Assembly (NCBI RefSeq): GCF_002270355.1
Contig: NZ_NJFZ01000022.1
Location: 1-64,000, forward strand
Direction of reading: 5' to 3'
Source: Flectobacillus sp. BAB-3569
Lineage (GTDB): Bacteria > Bacteroidota > Bacteroidia > Cytophagales > Spirosomataceae
DNA: 64,000 bases
The position numbers were made by a program, and so were the translations under genes. Shown here in pieces: positions 49,728 to 57,758 of this stretch. A model generated the notes under the pieces. It ran no database searches and had not been told where the DNA came from. It saw only the letters and a list, made by a program, of their open reading frames with translations. Positions within the stretch are counted from its first letter, which is position 1. Each line of letters starts with the position of its first letter.

Positions 49728-50519
49728 TTACTGAATTTGAGCAATTAGGCTTTTTAAGGTTTCAGCAGGAGCAGGAGTTTTCATAAATGTTTCGCCAATC
49801 AAAAAACCTCTATATCCTACATCTCTTAATTGCTTGATTGTTTCGGGTTGAGAAATACAACTTTCCGAAATTTTAATACAGTGACTTGGAATCTTTTCGG
49901 CTAGCTCAAGCGAGGCATTTACGTTTTGTTCCGCAAAGTTTTTAAGATTACGGTTATTCACACCCACTACGTCGATAAACTCGCAAAGACTGCGGTCGAG
50001 TTCTTCTTGGTCATGAACTTCCAAGAGGGTTTCCATCCCTAATTCTTTTACGACTTTTCCTAGTTCATAAATACGCGTAGGAGTAAGGTTGGCCGCAATT
50101 AATAGGATTACGTCAGCTCCCAAGGCTTTGGCTTCAAAAATTTGATATTCGTCAATAATAAAATCCTTACGCAAAATAGGAATGGTAGGATTAGCTTTAC
50201 GGGCAGCCAAAATATCTTCGTCCGAACCACCAAAGAAATCCATATCTGTCAAAACTGACAAGCAAGCTGCTCCAGCCTGAACATATCCTGTTGTTACGTC
50301 CTCAACTGTTACATTGGCATTGATAATACCTTTTGAAGGTGATTTTCTTTTGAACTCAGCAATGATTCCCGACGATGCAGGATTCAACAAACTGGTTTTA
50401 AGAGAATTCGTCGTTTTGGCAAAATATCCTTTCTTAGTAAGCTCATCGATTGACACAAGGGCTTTTCTTTCGGCTACTTCACGAACTTTATTTTCTATGA
50501 TTTTATCTAAAATTGTCAT
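49728..50519 (-). CDS. trpC: Indole-3-glycerol phosphate synthase
   Basis: The 263-residue TIM barrel closes the indole ring. E55 and K57 in IIAEFKRKSPSKG and catalytic K118 in ILRKDFI are visible, along with VGVNNRNLKNF and the phosphate site FLIGETFMK. It is separated from trpD by 199 nt that include a family B repeat, and from trpF by 102 nt. Confidence 0.96.
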   Translation of the reverse strand: MTILDKIIENKVREVAERKALVSIDELTKKGYFAKTTNSLKTSLLNPASSGIIAEFKRKSPSKGIINANVTVEDVTTGYVQAGAACLSVLTDMDFFGGSDEDILAARKANPTIPILRKDFIIDEYQIFEAKALGADVILLIAANLTPTRIYELGKVVKELGMETLLEVHDQEELDRSLCEFIDVVGVNNRNLKNFAEQNVNASLELAEKIPSHCIKISESCISQPETIKQLRDVGYRGFLIGETFMKTPAPAETLKSLIAQIQ

Positions 50520-50676
50520 TTCTTAAAGGTTTTTGGGCATTAAGTGTGAGTGCTGAGTTGTGAAATTAAAATTTCAGTGATCAATACTTTTACCCACAAT
50601 TAAATTCAACTATTTGGCCTTGGATTTTTAGCTATGAGCTCTCGGCAAAAAATATCTGTGGTTCTTTAGATGTTGT

Positions 50677-50713
50677 GCTTGCCTAATGCATATAGCTTAC
50701 AGCCTAAAGCGTA
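50677..50713. repeat. Intergenic repeat, family B, inside the trp operon
   Basis: GCTTGCCTAATGCATATAGC continues TTACAGCCTAAAGCGTA. It is closest in wording to 26561-26600 and lies just past the trpD stop codon, so it is transcribed in the operon mRNA. Confidence 0.55.
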
Positions 50714-50718
50714 CCAAC

Positions 50719-51705
50719 TTAAGCAATAAATTTCTTGAAGGATTCAAAAGCTTTACCACTTTCTAATGATTCTTTGGCTTTGGCAACAGCATCCTCTAAA
50801 CTGAGGCTGTCACTTGCACAATACAATGCAGTAGCGGCATTTGCCAAAACTACTTCTGTTTGTGCTTTGGTTCCTTCATTGCTTAATACCGATGTCAAGA
50901 TTTTAGCTGACTCTTCTACTGTATGACCACCGTGCAACTCTTCTGGACTACACTTTGAGAAGCCTAATTGTTTTGGAGAAATAGTTTCAATTCCTTTTTG
51001 TGTAATCAAAACAAAGTCTCCCGTCAATGAAATTTCGTCATAACCGTCTAATCCATACAAAACGCCGAAGTTTTTGCCAGTTTTCTCAAAGATGGCACCG
51101 TATAATTTTAGTACTTCTTCATTATATACTCCTGTGATTTGTTTCTGCACTTTTGCAGGATTCAAGATAGGACCAAGCATGTTGAAGAAAGTCTTCATAC
51201 CAAGCTCTTTACGAATAGGACCTACAAATCGCATAGCAGGGTGAAATAGTGGTGCATGCAAAAAACAAATACCTGCTTGCTCGATTTTACTTCGTAAATA
51301 CTCCTCATCATTCGAGAATCTTACGCCTAGGTATTCTAAAACTGTTGATGACCCAACCGAAGAAGAAACTCCATGATTGCCATGTTTGGCAATAGACTGG
51401 CCAGCGCCTGCTACCACAAAAGAGGCTGTTGTGGAAATATTGAAGGTATCTTTACCATCGCCACCAGTACCACACAAATCCATTGGGTCGTATGCCGAAA
51501 GATCAATAGTTACTGCCAAATCGAGCATGGCATCTCTAAACCCTTCCAATTCTTCTGGCGTAATAGCCTGAATCATATAGGTAGTTAAAAATGCTGCTAT
51601 TTGAGATGGGTTTGCATCTCCTCTACCAATAATCGAAAGGGCTGCATAAGCCTCTTCTTGCGTTAATTGATTACCAGCAATGCGTTTATTTAAAAAAGAC
51701 TTCAT
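50719..51705 (-). CDS. trpD: Anthranilate phosphoribosyltransferase
   Basis: The 328-residue enzyme transfers phosphoribose to anthranilate. The PRPP loop is CGTGGDGKDTFNIST (78-92), followed by KHGNHGVSSSVGS (107-119) and the metal site region with DEISLTG. It is not fused to TrpG, which is encoded separately 66 nt upstream. Confidence 0.96.
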   Translation of the reverse strand: MKSFLNKRIAGNQLTQEEAYAALSIIGRGDANPSQIAAFLTTYMIQAITPEELEGFRDAMLDLAVTIDLSAYDPMDLCGTGGDGKDTFNISTTASFVVAGAGQSIAKHGNHGVSSSVGSSTVLEYLGVRFSNDEEYLRSKIEQAGICFLHAPLFHPAMRFVGPIRKELGMKTFFNMLGPILNPAKVQKQITGVYNEEVLKLYGAIFEKTGKNFGVLYGLDGYDEISLTGDFVLITQKGIETISPKQLGFSKCSPEELHGGHTVEESAKILTSVLSNEGTKAQTEVVLANAATALYCASDSLSLEDAVAKAKESLESGKAFESFKKFIA

Positions 51706-51771
51706 AGTTGAAATGTTTGCGCTAGACGCTAAGTTGAAAACACTGGAATATTTTAGGGAAATAAAAAGTCA

Positions 51772-52338
51772 TTAGCTTTTTACCCAGTTTTCAACCATTT
51801 TGACTCCAAACTGAGTAAGATATGCTTCTGGGTGAAACTGTACCCCACGAATATCGTATTTGGTATGAGCTTCGGCCATTACAAAACCTTTTTCGTCTAC
51901 AGCTGTGATAATCAAATCCTCAGGCATTGTTTCTGGAACAACCGTCCATGAGTGATAACGACATACATCTACCTCTTTTGGTACGCCCTGAAAAAGTACT
52001 TCGTTGGGTTGAGTAATGATACATTTTGTAGTTACCCCATGTAGTACATCGCCCATATTGAGAAGCTTAGCTCCAAAAGCTTCACCAATAGCTTGGTGAC
52101 CAAGGCAAACGCCAAAAATACTTTTGCTCGGAGCGTATTCTTTGATAACGTCTAGTAAAATGCCTGCTTCTTCAGGAATACCTGGTCCTGGAGATAGAAG
52201 GATTTTATCATATTTTTTTACTTCTTCTAAAGCAATTTTATCATTTCTGAAAACGTCCACGTCGTTTCCTAAATCTTTGAGAATATATACAAGATTATAT
52301 ACAAAAGAGTCGTAATTGTCGAGTACTAAGATTTTCAT
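51772..52338 (-). CDS. trpG: Anthranilate synthase glutamine amidotransferase subunit
   Basis: The 188-residue class-I amidotransferase gives ammonia to TrpE. The nucleophile is C78 in FGVCLGHQAIGE, and the His-Glu pair is in GVQFHPEAYLT. LSPGPGIPEEAG is the oxyanion loop. Such subunits may also serve aminodeoxychorismate synthase (PabA), but the operon position supports TrpG. It lies 36 nt after trpE. Confidence 0.95.
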   Translation of the reverse strand: MKILVLDNYDSFVYNLVYILKDLGNDVDVFRNDKIALEEVKKYDKILLSPGPGIPEEAGILLDVIKEYAPSKSIFGVCLGHQAIGEAFGAKLLNMGDVLHGVTTKCIITQPNEVLFQGVPKEVDVCRYHSWTVVPETMPEDLIITAVDEKGFVMAEAHTKYDIRGVQFHPEAYLTQFGVKMVENWVKS

Positions 52339-52374
52339 GTTTTTATGCGATTTGACCCAAAAGTCAGTTGAATA

Positions 52375-53781
52375 CTAGATTTGTTCGGCTACTTCCAATG
52401 CTTTGCGCAAGGCAGCTAATTTGTTGTGTACTTCCTGCATTTCGCTTTCGATAACAGATTTTGCTACTACACCCATTCCTGCTTGGTAATAAAGTGTGTT
52501 GTTTTTGCTCAAGAATGTACGAATGGCAATAGCATGGTTAAAATTACCTTGGAAGTCCATGTACCCAATTGCTCCACCGTAGATGTGACGGTTGGTAGTT
52601 TCGAGGCGATTGATGATGGTCATAGCATTGTGTTTTGGTGCGCCAGACAGTGTTCCAGCAGGGAAAGTATCTGCAACCAATTGCAATGGGTTTGTGCCAG
52701 CTGTCATGTGACCTGTAACCTTCGATACCAAGTGGATTACATGTGAGAAGAATTGAACTTCCTTGAAAGTTTCAACTTTAACAATATCCGAGCTACGCGA
52801 CAAGTCGTTGCGTGCTAAGTCAACTAGCATAACATGTTCGGCTGATTCTTTAGGGTCGGCGTGGAGCTGACGAGCCAATTCGGCATCTTTTTCGTCGTCA
52901 CCCGTACGACGGAATGTGCCTGCAATTGGGTGAATTTCAGCGAGTCCGTTTTTGATTTGAATTTGTTTTTCAGGCGATGCCCCAAAAATACGATAGTTTT
53001 CATAATCAAAATAAAACATATATGGCGATGGGTTAATCGAACGCAACGCACGATATACTTGGAAATCATCACCTTCAAAAGTACGGCTAAAACGGCGTGA
53101 AGGTACAATTTGGAATACATCCCCACGCAAGCAGTGCTGAATACAAATTTTGATTACCTCACGCATTTCATCATCAGTAACGTTTGTGATTTCATCGCCA
53201 GTTACCGTAAATGATTTTGTCGCATAGTGAGGCAAATCAAGCAACATTTCGAGCGATTCTAAAGATGGTGCTGCTGTATCATTGTATTCGTGGGCATACA
53301 ACGAAAGCTCATCTTTGAAGTGATTAATCGCAATTACATAACGATATACATAATAGATAATCTGCGGAATTTCGGTATTCTCGTTCTTTTCTTGAATCTC
53401 AATATCCTCAAAATACTCTACAGCATCATATGAAATATGTCCAAACATCCCGTTGGCCATTGGCGCATAATCAGGTTGTCTGTTCCATTCAAATCTTTCA
53501 GCAAAATTCAACAAAGCTTGTACAGCATCTTTGCGACGAGCCAAGGTAAATGTTTCGACGGTACCATCGGGGAAAGTTTGAGTTACCACATCGTTGTCGA
53601 TGATAAAACTTGCCACTGGATCACACGCAATATGGCTGTAGCCATGCTCTTTGCCATGATAATCAGCACTTTCTAGAATTACGGTATTCTTAAACTTGTT
53701 TCTTAGTTTAAGAAATACCCCCACTGGAGTAATCGTGTCGGCTAACTTCTTTTTCTGAACGGTCTGAACGGTAAATTTCAT
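52375..53781 (-). CDS. trpE: Anthranilate synthase component I
   Basis: The 468-residue chorismate-using enzyme is the first committed step to tryptophan. The feedback-site motif is ILESAD (35-40, LLES type). The catalytic core includes FQIVPSRRFSR, ASPEKQI, PIAGTFRRTG, LVDLARNDL and the GTLSGAPKHNAM stretch. It is preceded by the trp leader and attenuator, 70 nt from the terminator hairpin to the ATG. Feedback inhibition by tryptophan is expected from the family. Confidence 0.97.
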   Translation of the reverse strand: MKFTVQTVQKKKLADTITPVGVFLKLRNKFKNTVILESADYHGKEHGYSHIACDPVASFIIDNDVVTQTFPDGTVETFTLARRKDAVQALLNFAERFEWNRQPDYAPMANGMFGHISYDAVEYFEDIEIQEKNENTEIPQIIYYVYRYVIAINHFKDELSLYAHEYNDTAAPSLESLEMLLDLPHYATKSFTVTGDEITNVTDDEMREVIKICIQHCLRGDVFQIVPSRRFSRTFEGDDFQVYRALRSINPSPYMFYFDYENYRIFGASPEKQIQIKNGLAEIHPIAGTFRRTGDDEKDAELARQLHADPKESAEHVMLVDLARNDLSRSSDIVKVETFKEVQFFSHVIHLVSKVTGHMTAGTNPLQLVADTFPAGTLSGAPKHNAMTIINRLETTNRHIYGGAIGYMDFQGNFNHAIAIRTFLSKNNTLYYQAGMGVVAKSVIESEMQEVHNKLAALRKALEVAEQI

Positions 53782-53851
53782 GATGTTAGGGTGTGGTAGG
53801 TTTGCTACCTGTTAGAATCAATGGTTAACTTTTGGCAAAATCTATTGGACA

Positions 53852-53888
53852 TAAAAAAAGACCTACTGGTTGAACAGTAGGTCTTTTC
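53852..53888 (-). terminator. Trp attenuator terminator hairpin
   Basis: On the minus strand AAAAGACCTACTG (53875-53887) is perfectly complementary to CAGTAGGTCTTTT (53856-53868), a 13-bp stem with a 6-nt TTCAAC loop, followed by the T-run of the AAAAAAA at 53853-53859. It lies between the leader peptide and trpE, the position of a regulated attenuator. Confidence 0.92.
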
Positions 53889-53934
53889 GAATGATATATT
53901 TTTTTCCGAAAACACAATAAGGTACTGCTCAACC
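53868..53934 (-). promoter_or_regulatory. Trp attenuator: antiterminator pairing region
   Basis: On the minus strand GGTTGAGCAGTA (53923-53934), spanning the leader stop codon, is complementary over 12 bp (one G-U) to TACTGTTCAACC (53868-53879). The latter comprises part of the terminator 5' arm, its whole loop and the first base of the 3' arm. The two helices cannot coexist. A ribosome stalled on the Trp codons (53950-53958) leaves 53923-53934 free and antitermination wins. A ribosome that reaches the stop (53929-53931) masks it and the terminator forms. Confidence 0.85.
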
Positions 53935-53985
53935 GAGTATCGTCAGTTGCCACCACCATGCTGTATTTTTGAAATTTGTTGTCAT
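53929..53985 (-). CDS. trpL: Trp operon leader peptide (three tandem Trp codons)
   Basis: The minus-strand frame ATG ACA ACA AAT TTC AAA AAT ACA GCA TGG TGG TGG CAA CTG ACG ATA CTC GGT TGA encodes MTTNFKNTAWWWQLTILG, 18 residues, with three consecutive Trp codons at positions 10-12. It is followed by overlapping antiterminator and terminator helices and then trpE. This is the classical logic of transcription attenuation by Trp-tRNA starvation. It is too short for normal gene finders. Confidence 0.93.
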   Translation of the reverse strand: MTTNFKNTAWWWQLTILG

Positions 53986-54015
53986 TTTTTAGAAAATCTG
54001 CTTTTGTATTTTTTG

Positions 54016-54045
54016 CAAACTTAATTCGAAATTTTGTTTTTCAAA
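54016..54045 (-). promoter_or_regulatory. Predicted trp operon promoter
   Basis: On the minus strand TTTG (54042-54045), 18 nt, then TAAGTTTG (54016-54023) fit the Bacteroidota consensus. The expected transcription start is about 25 nt before the leader ATG at 53985. The rest of the 53782-54165 gap holds only the attenuator and a short AT-rich stretch after purB; no strong purB terminator is visible, so read-through from purB is possible. Confidence 0.7.
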
Positions 54046-54165
54046 AAAAGTTTTTCAAAAAAATACAAAAATGATAGAATAAAGGCATTAATCTTACTTT
54101 TGAGCACTTTAGAAAAACAGCTTTTGTTGCTGAAAACTTATTGCCAATAGCTGAAGACCAATATC

Positions 54166-55512
54166 TTACTCCAAGATTCCAAGGTAATTAAACGGAGAAA
54201 TACGTTTTAATTCATATTTCACTTTATCGCTAATCTCAAGCGAATCGATAAAGTTTGCAATTGTTTTTGACGTGATTTTTTCGTTTTTACGAGTCAAGGC
54301 TTTCAATGCCTCATAAGGTTGTGGATAACCTTCACGACGTAAAATCGTTTGAATCGCTTCGGCTACAACGGCCCAGTTATCTTCAAGGTCAGTATTGATA
54401 GCATCTTGGTTCAATTCCAATTTGTTCAAACCTCTCAATAAGGCCGTCAATGCAATAATCTGATGTGCTACTGGTACACCCAAATTACGCAATACCGTAG
54501 AGTCAGTAAGGTCACGTTGCAAACGAGAAACTGGTAATTTTGCCGCCAAAAACTCATACAAAGCATTGGCAATACCTACGTTACCTTCTGAGTTTTCAAA
54601 ATCAATCGGGTTTACTTTGTGTGGCATTGCCGACGAACCAACTTCACCTGCCTTGATTTTTTGCTTGAAATAGCCCATTGATACGTATGTCCAAACATCA
54701 CGGTCAAGGTCTAATACAATATTATTAAGGCGTTTGAGGTTGTCCATCAAAGCCGCCAAGTTATCATAATGCTCGATTTGTGTAGTGTATTTGCTACGAG
54801 ACAAACCCAAAGAACCTACGAAGTTGTTACCGAAATCAATCCAGCTAGTTTCGGGATATGCTACATTATGAGCATTGAAGTTACCTGTTGCACCACCAAA
54901 TTTGGCAGAGTAAGGAATCGTTTTCAATAAGTCCATTTGACGCTCAAGACGTTCGGCAAATACCCAAAACTCTTTACCCAAACGAGTAGGAGAGGCAGGT
55001 TGACCATGTGTGTGTGCCAATAAAGCGACATCTTTCCACTCTTCACCCAAGGCTTTGATTTTTTCAATAACCTCTTGAAGTTTTGGTAAAACAACCGTAT
55101 CCATCGCATCTTTCAACGAAAGCGGGATAGCAGTGTTGTTGACATCTTGCGAAGTCAAACCAAAGTGGATAAACTCAAGGTATTGTTCAATACCAAAGTT
55201 GCTTAGTTTATGTTTGATAAAGTACTCAACCGCCTTTACGTCGTGGTTGGTTACTTTTTCAGTTTCTTTAATCCAAAGGGCATCTTCTTCAGTGAAATTG
55301 CGATAAATATCACGCAAGGCACCAAAAAGGTCTTTGCTGACACCTTCGAGTTGTGGCAATGGAATTTCGCAGAGCGCAATAAAATACTCAATTTCGATAA
55401 GGACACGGTACTTGATTAGTCCGAATTCTGAGAAATAAGGAGCAAGACTTTCTACTTGCTTGCGGTAGCGTCCATCGACTGGAGAAATGGCAGATAATTG
55501 ATTCAGTTCCAT
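54166..55512 (-). CDS. purB: Adenylosuccinate lyase
   Basis: From MELNQLSAISPVDGRYRK (55512) the enzyme has 448 residues. It acts twice in purine synthesis (SAICAR and adenylosuccinate cleavage). Landmarks: SAISPVDGRY, HFGLTSQDVNNTA, LLAHTHGQPASPTRLGKE and the family signature GSSAMPHKVNPIDFEN. Length is normal for the enteric-like PurB branch. A TACCTTTG at 55531-55538 (minus strand) may be its -7 box, giving a short leader. Confidence 0.96.
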   Translation of the reverse strand: MELNQLSAISPVDGRYRKQVESLAPYFSEFGLIKYRVLIEIEYFIALCEIPLPQLEGVSKDLFGALRDIYRNFTEEDALWIKETEKVTNHDVKAVEYFIKHKLSNFGIEQYLEFIHFGLTSQDVNNTAIPLSLKDAMDTVVLPKLQEVIEKIKALGEEWKDVALLAHTHGQPASPTRLGKEFWVFAERLERQMDLLKTIPYSAKFGGATGNFNAHNVAYPETSWIDFGNNFVGSLGLSRSKYTTQIEHYDNLAALMDNLKRLNNIVLDLDRDVWTYVSMGYFKQKIKAGEVGSSAMPHKVNPIDFENSEGNVGIANALYEFLAAKLPVSRLQRDLTDSTVLRNLGVPVAHQIIALTALLRGLNKLELNQDAINTDLEDNWAVVAEAIQTILRREGYPQPYEALKALTRKNEKITSKTIANFIDSLEISDKVKYELKRISPFNYLGILE

Positions 55513-55638
55513 AATTATGCTTTCAAAGTGCAAAGGTACAAAGTTTTTGCTTGCATATCCTGAGATTTAACACAACAAACACTAAGAGTTTCGAAAAAAA
55601 GCCCAAACTTTGATGAATTATTCCTTAAAGTTGAAGTT

Positions 55639-56667
55639 ATGTTATTAAATCCCAAGTTGTTGGCCACACTACTTTCGGTAGTAATTGCCATTTTTACGAC
55701 TTCTTTTCTCTCTTTTTTGCCCGAGGCCAACGCCAACATTCTCTTTATCTGTTTTATCGCTTCATTTATTATTGCAGGATTGCTCATCTATTTCACGCTT
55801 GATTATCTGGTATTTCAAGAAATCAACAAGATGTATGATACCATCAATCGTTTGAAGATGAAAGATTTTGGGGTTTCTCGCAAAAAACTCTACAAAAATG
55901 CCAATCCACTTAAAAAATTGAATGACGAATTGTTTGTCTATGTTTCCAAAAAGGAACAAGAGGTAAATGAGTTAAAACGACTTGAAAAATATCGTCGTGA
56001 GTTTTTGGCCAACGTATCGCACGAACTCAAAACACCCATTTTTGCGGCGCAAGGTTTTGTTCATACGCTATTAGATGGCGCCATGGACGACGAGCGTGTA
56101 CGAGTAAAGTTCTTGACCAAAGCTGCCAAAAGTTTGGATGGGCTAGATATTTTGGTGAAAGATTTATTGACACTCTCTCAAATGGAAACAGGCGATATTC
56201 GCATGAATAGAGAGCGAATAGATGTCAAACAAATTACGAAAGAGGTTTTTGAGCAATTAGAAAGTAAAGCCGAAACCAAAAATGTAAGTCTGCAAATAAA
56301 ATCGCCAGAAACTCAAGTTTGGGTAAAAGCCGATGCACAGCGAATAGGTCAAGTGATTACCAATTTGGTTGAAAATGCGATTAAATACGGTAATGAAGAT
56401 GGAAAAGTATTAGTTGTTTTTGAAGATGAAAAGAAAGACTGGCGTATTTCGGTAAAAGACAATGGACCTGGGATCGCTCCAGAACATTTGAGCCGAATTT
56501 TCGAGCGTTTTTACCGTGTCGATAAAGCCCGCAGTCGCTCGGATGGTTCTTCTGGATTAGGGTTGGCTATTGTAAAGCATATTTTGAATGCACATAAAAC
56601 CAAAATTACGGTAGCGTCCAAACCTGATAAAGGCACCTCTTTTTCATTTAAGTTATCGAAAGAATAG
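55639..56667 (+). CDS. Membrane sensor histidine kinase (PhoR-like)
   Basis: The 342-residue protein has two transmembrane helices (about 9-27 and 33-53) with almost no periplasmic loop, a cytoplasmic coiled linker, and a HisKA domain with the phospho-acceptor H128 in FLANVSHELKTPIFAAQGF. A HATPase_c domain follows with the N box (NLVENAIKYGNED), G1 (DNGPGIAPEHLSRIFERFYRVDKARS) and G2 (GSSGLGLAIVKHIL). The tiny sensor loop suggests it senses a membrane or intracellular cue. No response-regulator gene is adjacent, so it is an orphan in this window. Confidence 0.92.
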   Translation: MLLNPKLLATLLSVVIAIFTTSFLSFLPEANANILFICFIASFIIAGLLIYFTLDYLVFQEINKMYDTINRLKMKDFGVSRKKLYKNANPLKKLNDELFVYVSKKEQEVNELKRLEKYRREFLANVSHELKTPIFAAQGFVHTLLDGAMDDERVRVKFLTKAAKSLDGLDILVKDLLTLSQMETGDIRMNRERIDVKQITKEVFEQLESKAETKNVSLQIKSPETQVWVKADAQRIGQVITNLVENAIKYGNEDGKVLVVFEDEKKDWRISVKDNGPGIAPEHLSRIFERFYRVDKARSRSDGSSGLGLAIVKHILNAHKTKITVASKPDKGTSFSFKLSKE

Positions 56668-56678
56668 AGAGAGTTTTA

Positions 56679-56726
56679 AGTAATGAGTTTTGAGTTGTGA
56701 GTTGTCCTTTGTCCTTGCCTAAAATA
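56679..56726. repeat. Intergenic repeat, family A (single copy)
   Basis: AATGAGTTTTGAGTTGTGAG, then TTGTCCTTTGTCCTTGCCTAAAATA. It is nearly the same phrase as 31920-31966 and lies just beyond the histidine-kinase gene. Confidence 0.55.
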
Positions 56727-56760
56727 CAAGTTATTAAATATTGTCTTATATTTCTTTTAT

Positions 56761-56822
56761 AGCGCGGTAGGTGCGAAAGACTTCACGATAGTTGGTGTTC
56801 TTTCGCACCTACCGCGCTTTTT
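56761..56822. terminator. Hairpin with perfect 20-bp GC-rich stem
   Basis: AGCGCGGTAGGTGCGAAAGA (56761-56780) is exactly inverted at 56799-56818, loop 18 nt, followed by a T-run. It is far longer and more GC-rich than other terminators here. It may end the histidine-kinase transcript or be a remnant of an inserted element. Confidence 0.7.
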
Positions 56823-57107
56823 TATTCGAGTTTATCAAAAAAATTAAGTAAAAATGTTGAATTATTTATCCATTTTTTTAATTTCGTAAATAGTTACGTA
56901 AGTGATTACTTATTTTGAAGTGCTAAGTAAAATTGTACTACTATGCTGTATGTATTATGCTCTATAAAAGGTTTAATATCTTTTCTTTTCTAGGAAACCA
57001 AAGAAACATTTTACGAGTGCCCATAGCTGATAACCGAAAGCTAAATGATTCAATCTTATTTTGTACTCACAATTCGCAATTCATCATTCAGCATTTATAC
57101 TATCCCG
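56823..57107. other. AT-rich spacer with repeat fragments, no gene seen
   Basis: No coding frame is supported. Near 57020-57094 it carries CCATAGCTGATAACCGAAAGCT (family B-like) and TCACAATTCGCAATTCATCATTCA (family A, inverse arm). An in-frame extension of the next gene into these repeats is rejected. Confidence 0.4.
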
Positions 57108-57590
57108 ATGATTCAAATTAGAACTTTTCAATCGCAAGACACAGAGCAAATTGTAAATTTGATTCTGACTATTCAACAGGTGGAGTTTCAGGTGCCAATC
57201 ACTATCCAAGACCAACCCGATTTATTAGAAATTCCCAATTTTTATCAACAAGGCAATGGCAACTTTTGGGTGGCTGTACAAGGTGATGAGGTAGTAGGTA
57301 CCATTGCCCTCATCGACTGTGGTAGACCTATTGGTGCTATCCGTAAAATGTTTGTGAAGAAGGAATTTAGAGGAAAAGAATTAGGTATTGCCCAAAAACT
57401 GCTGGACACGCTTACGACAAAAGCGCAAGAAGCACAAATGCAACATCTCTATCTCGGCACTATAGAGCGCTTACAAGCCGCTATTCGTTTTTATGAAAGA
57501 AATGGCTTTACCTATCTTCCCAAACAAGATTTACCAGCAAGCTTCCCAATCATGGCTGTAGATACACATTTTTATGTGAAGAAAATATAA
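57108..57590 (+). CDS. GNAT-family N-acetyltransferase
   Basis: From the ATG at 57108 (MIQIRTFQSQDTEQI) the product is 160 residues. The acetyl-CoA binding core appears as IRKMFVKKEFRGKELGIAQKLLDTL (motif A, with the R/Q-x-x-G-x-A/G pattern as FRGKELGIAQ) and RLQAAIRFYERNGF (motif B). The substrate is unknown. The longer frame from 57045 translates a family A repeat and is not used. Confidence 0.85.
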   Translation: MIQIRTFQSQDTEQIVNLILTIQQVEFQVPITIQDQPDLLEIPNFYQQGNGNFWVAVQGDEVVGTIALIDCGRPIGAIRKMFVKKEFRGKELGIAQKLLDTLTTKAQEAQMQHLYLGTIERLQAAIRFYERNGFTYLPKQDLPASFPIMAVDTHFYVKKI

Positions 57591-57594
57591 AGAG

Positions 57595-57672
57595 AGGCAA
57601 AGTGGCATAGGCACAGAGGCACAGAGTGGGTTTATAACACTTTGTGCCTTTGTGCCTGTTGCCTTTGTCCCT
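57595..57672. repeat. Intergenic fold-back, family D (GGCACAGAGGCACAGAG type)
   Basis: The left arm, AGTGGCATAGGCACAGAGGC then ACAGAG (57601-57626), faces the inverse right arm, ACACTTTGTGCCTTTGTGCC then TGTTGCCTTTGTCCC (57637-57671). Each arm has an internal 9-10-nt period. A close relative is at 59754-59835. Confidence 0.65.
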
Positions 57673-57758
57673 ACGTAGCATAAACTTGTGACCTAGGTCA
57701 CAGGTTAGAATGCCTGCTTTGTATGAACTTTGTAACATCAATCAAAACAAGATGAGTT

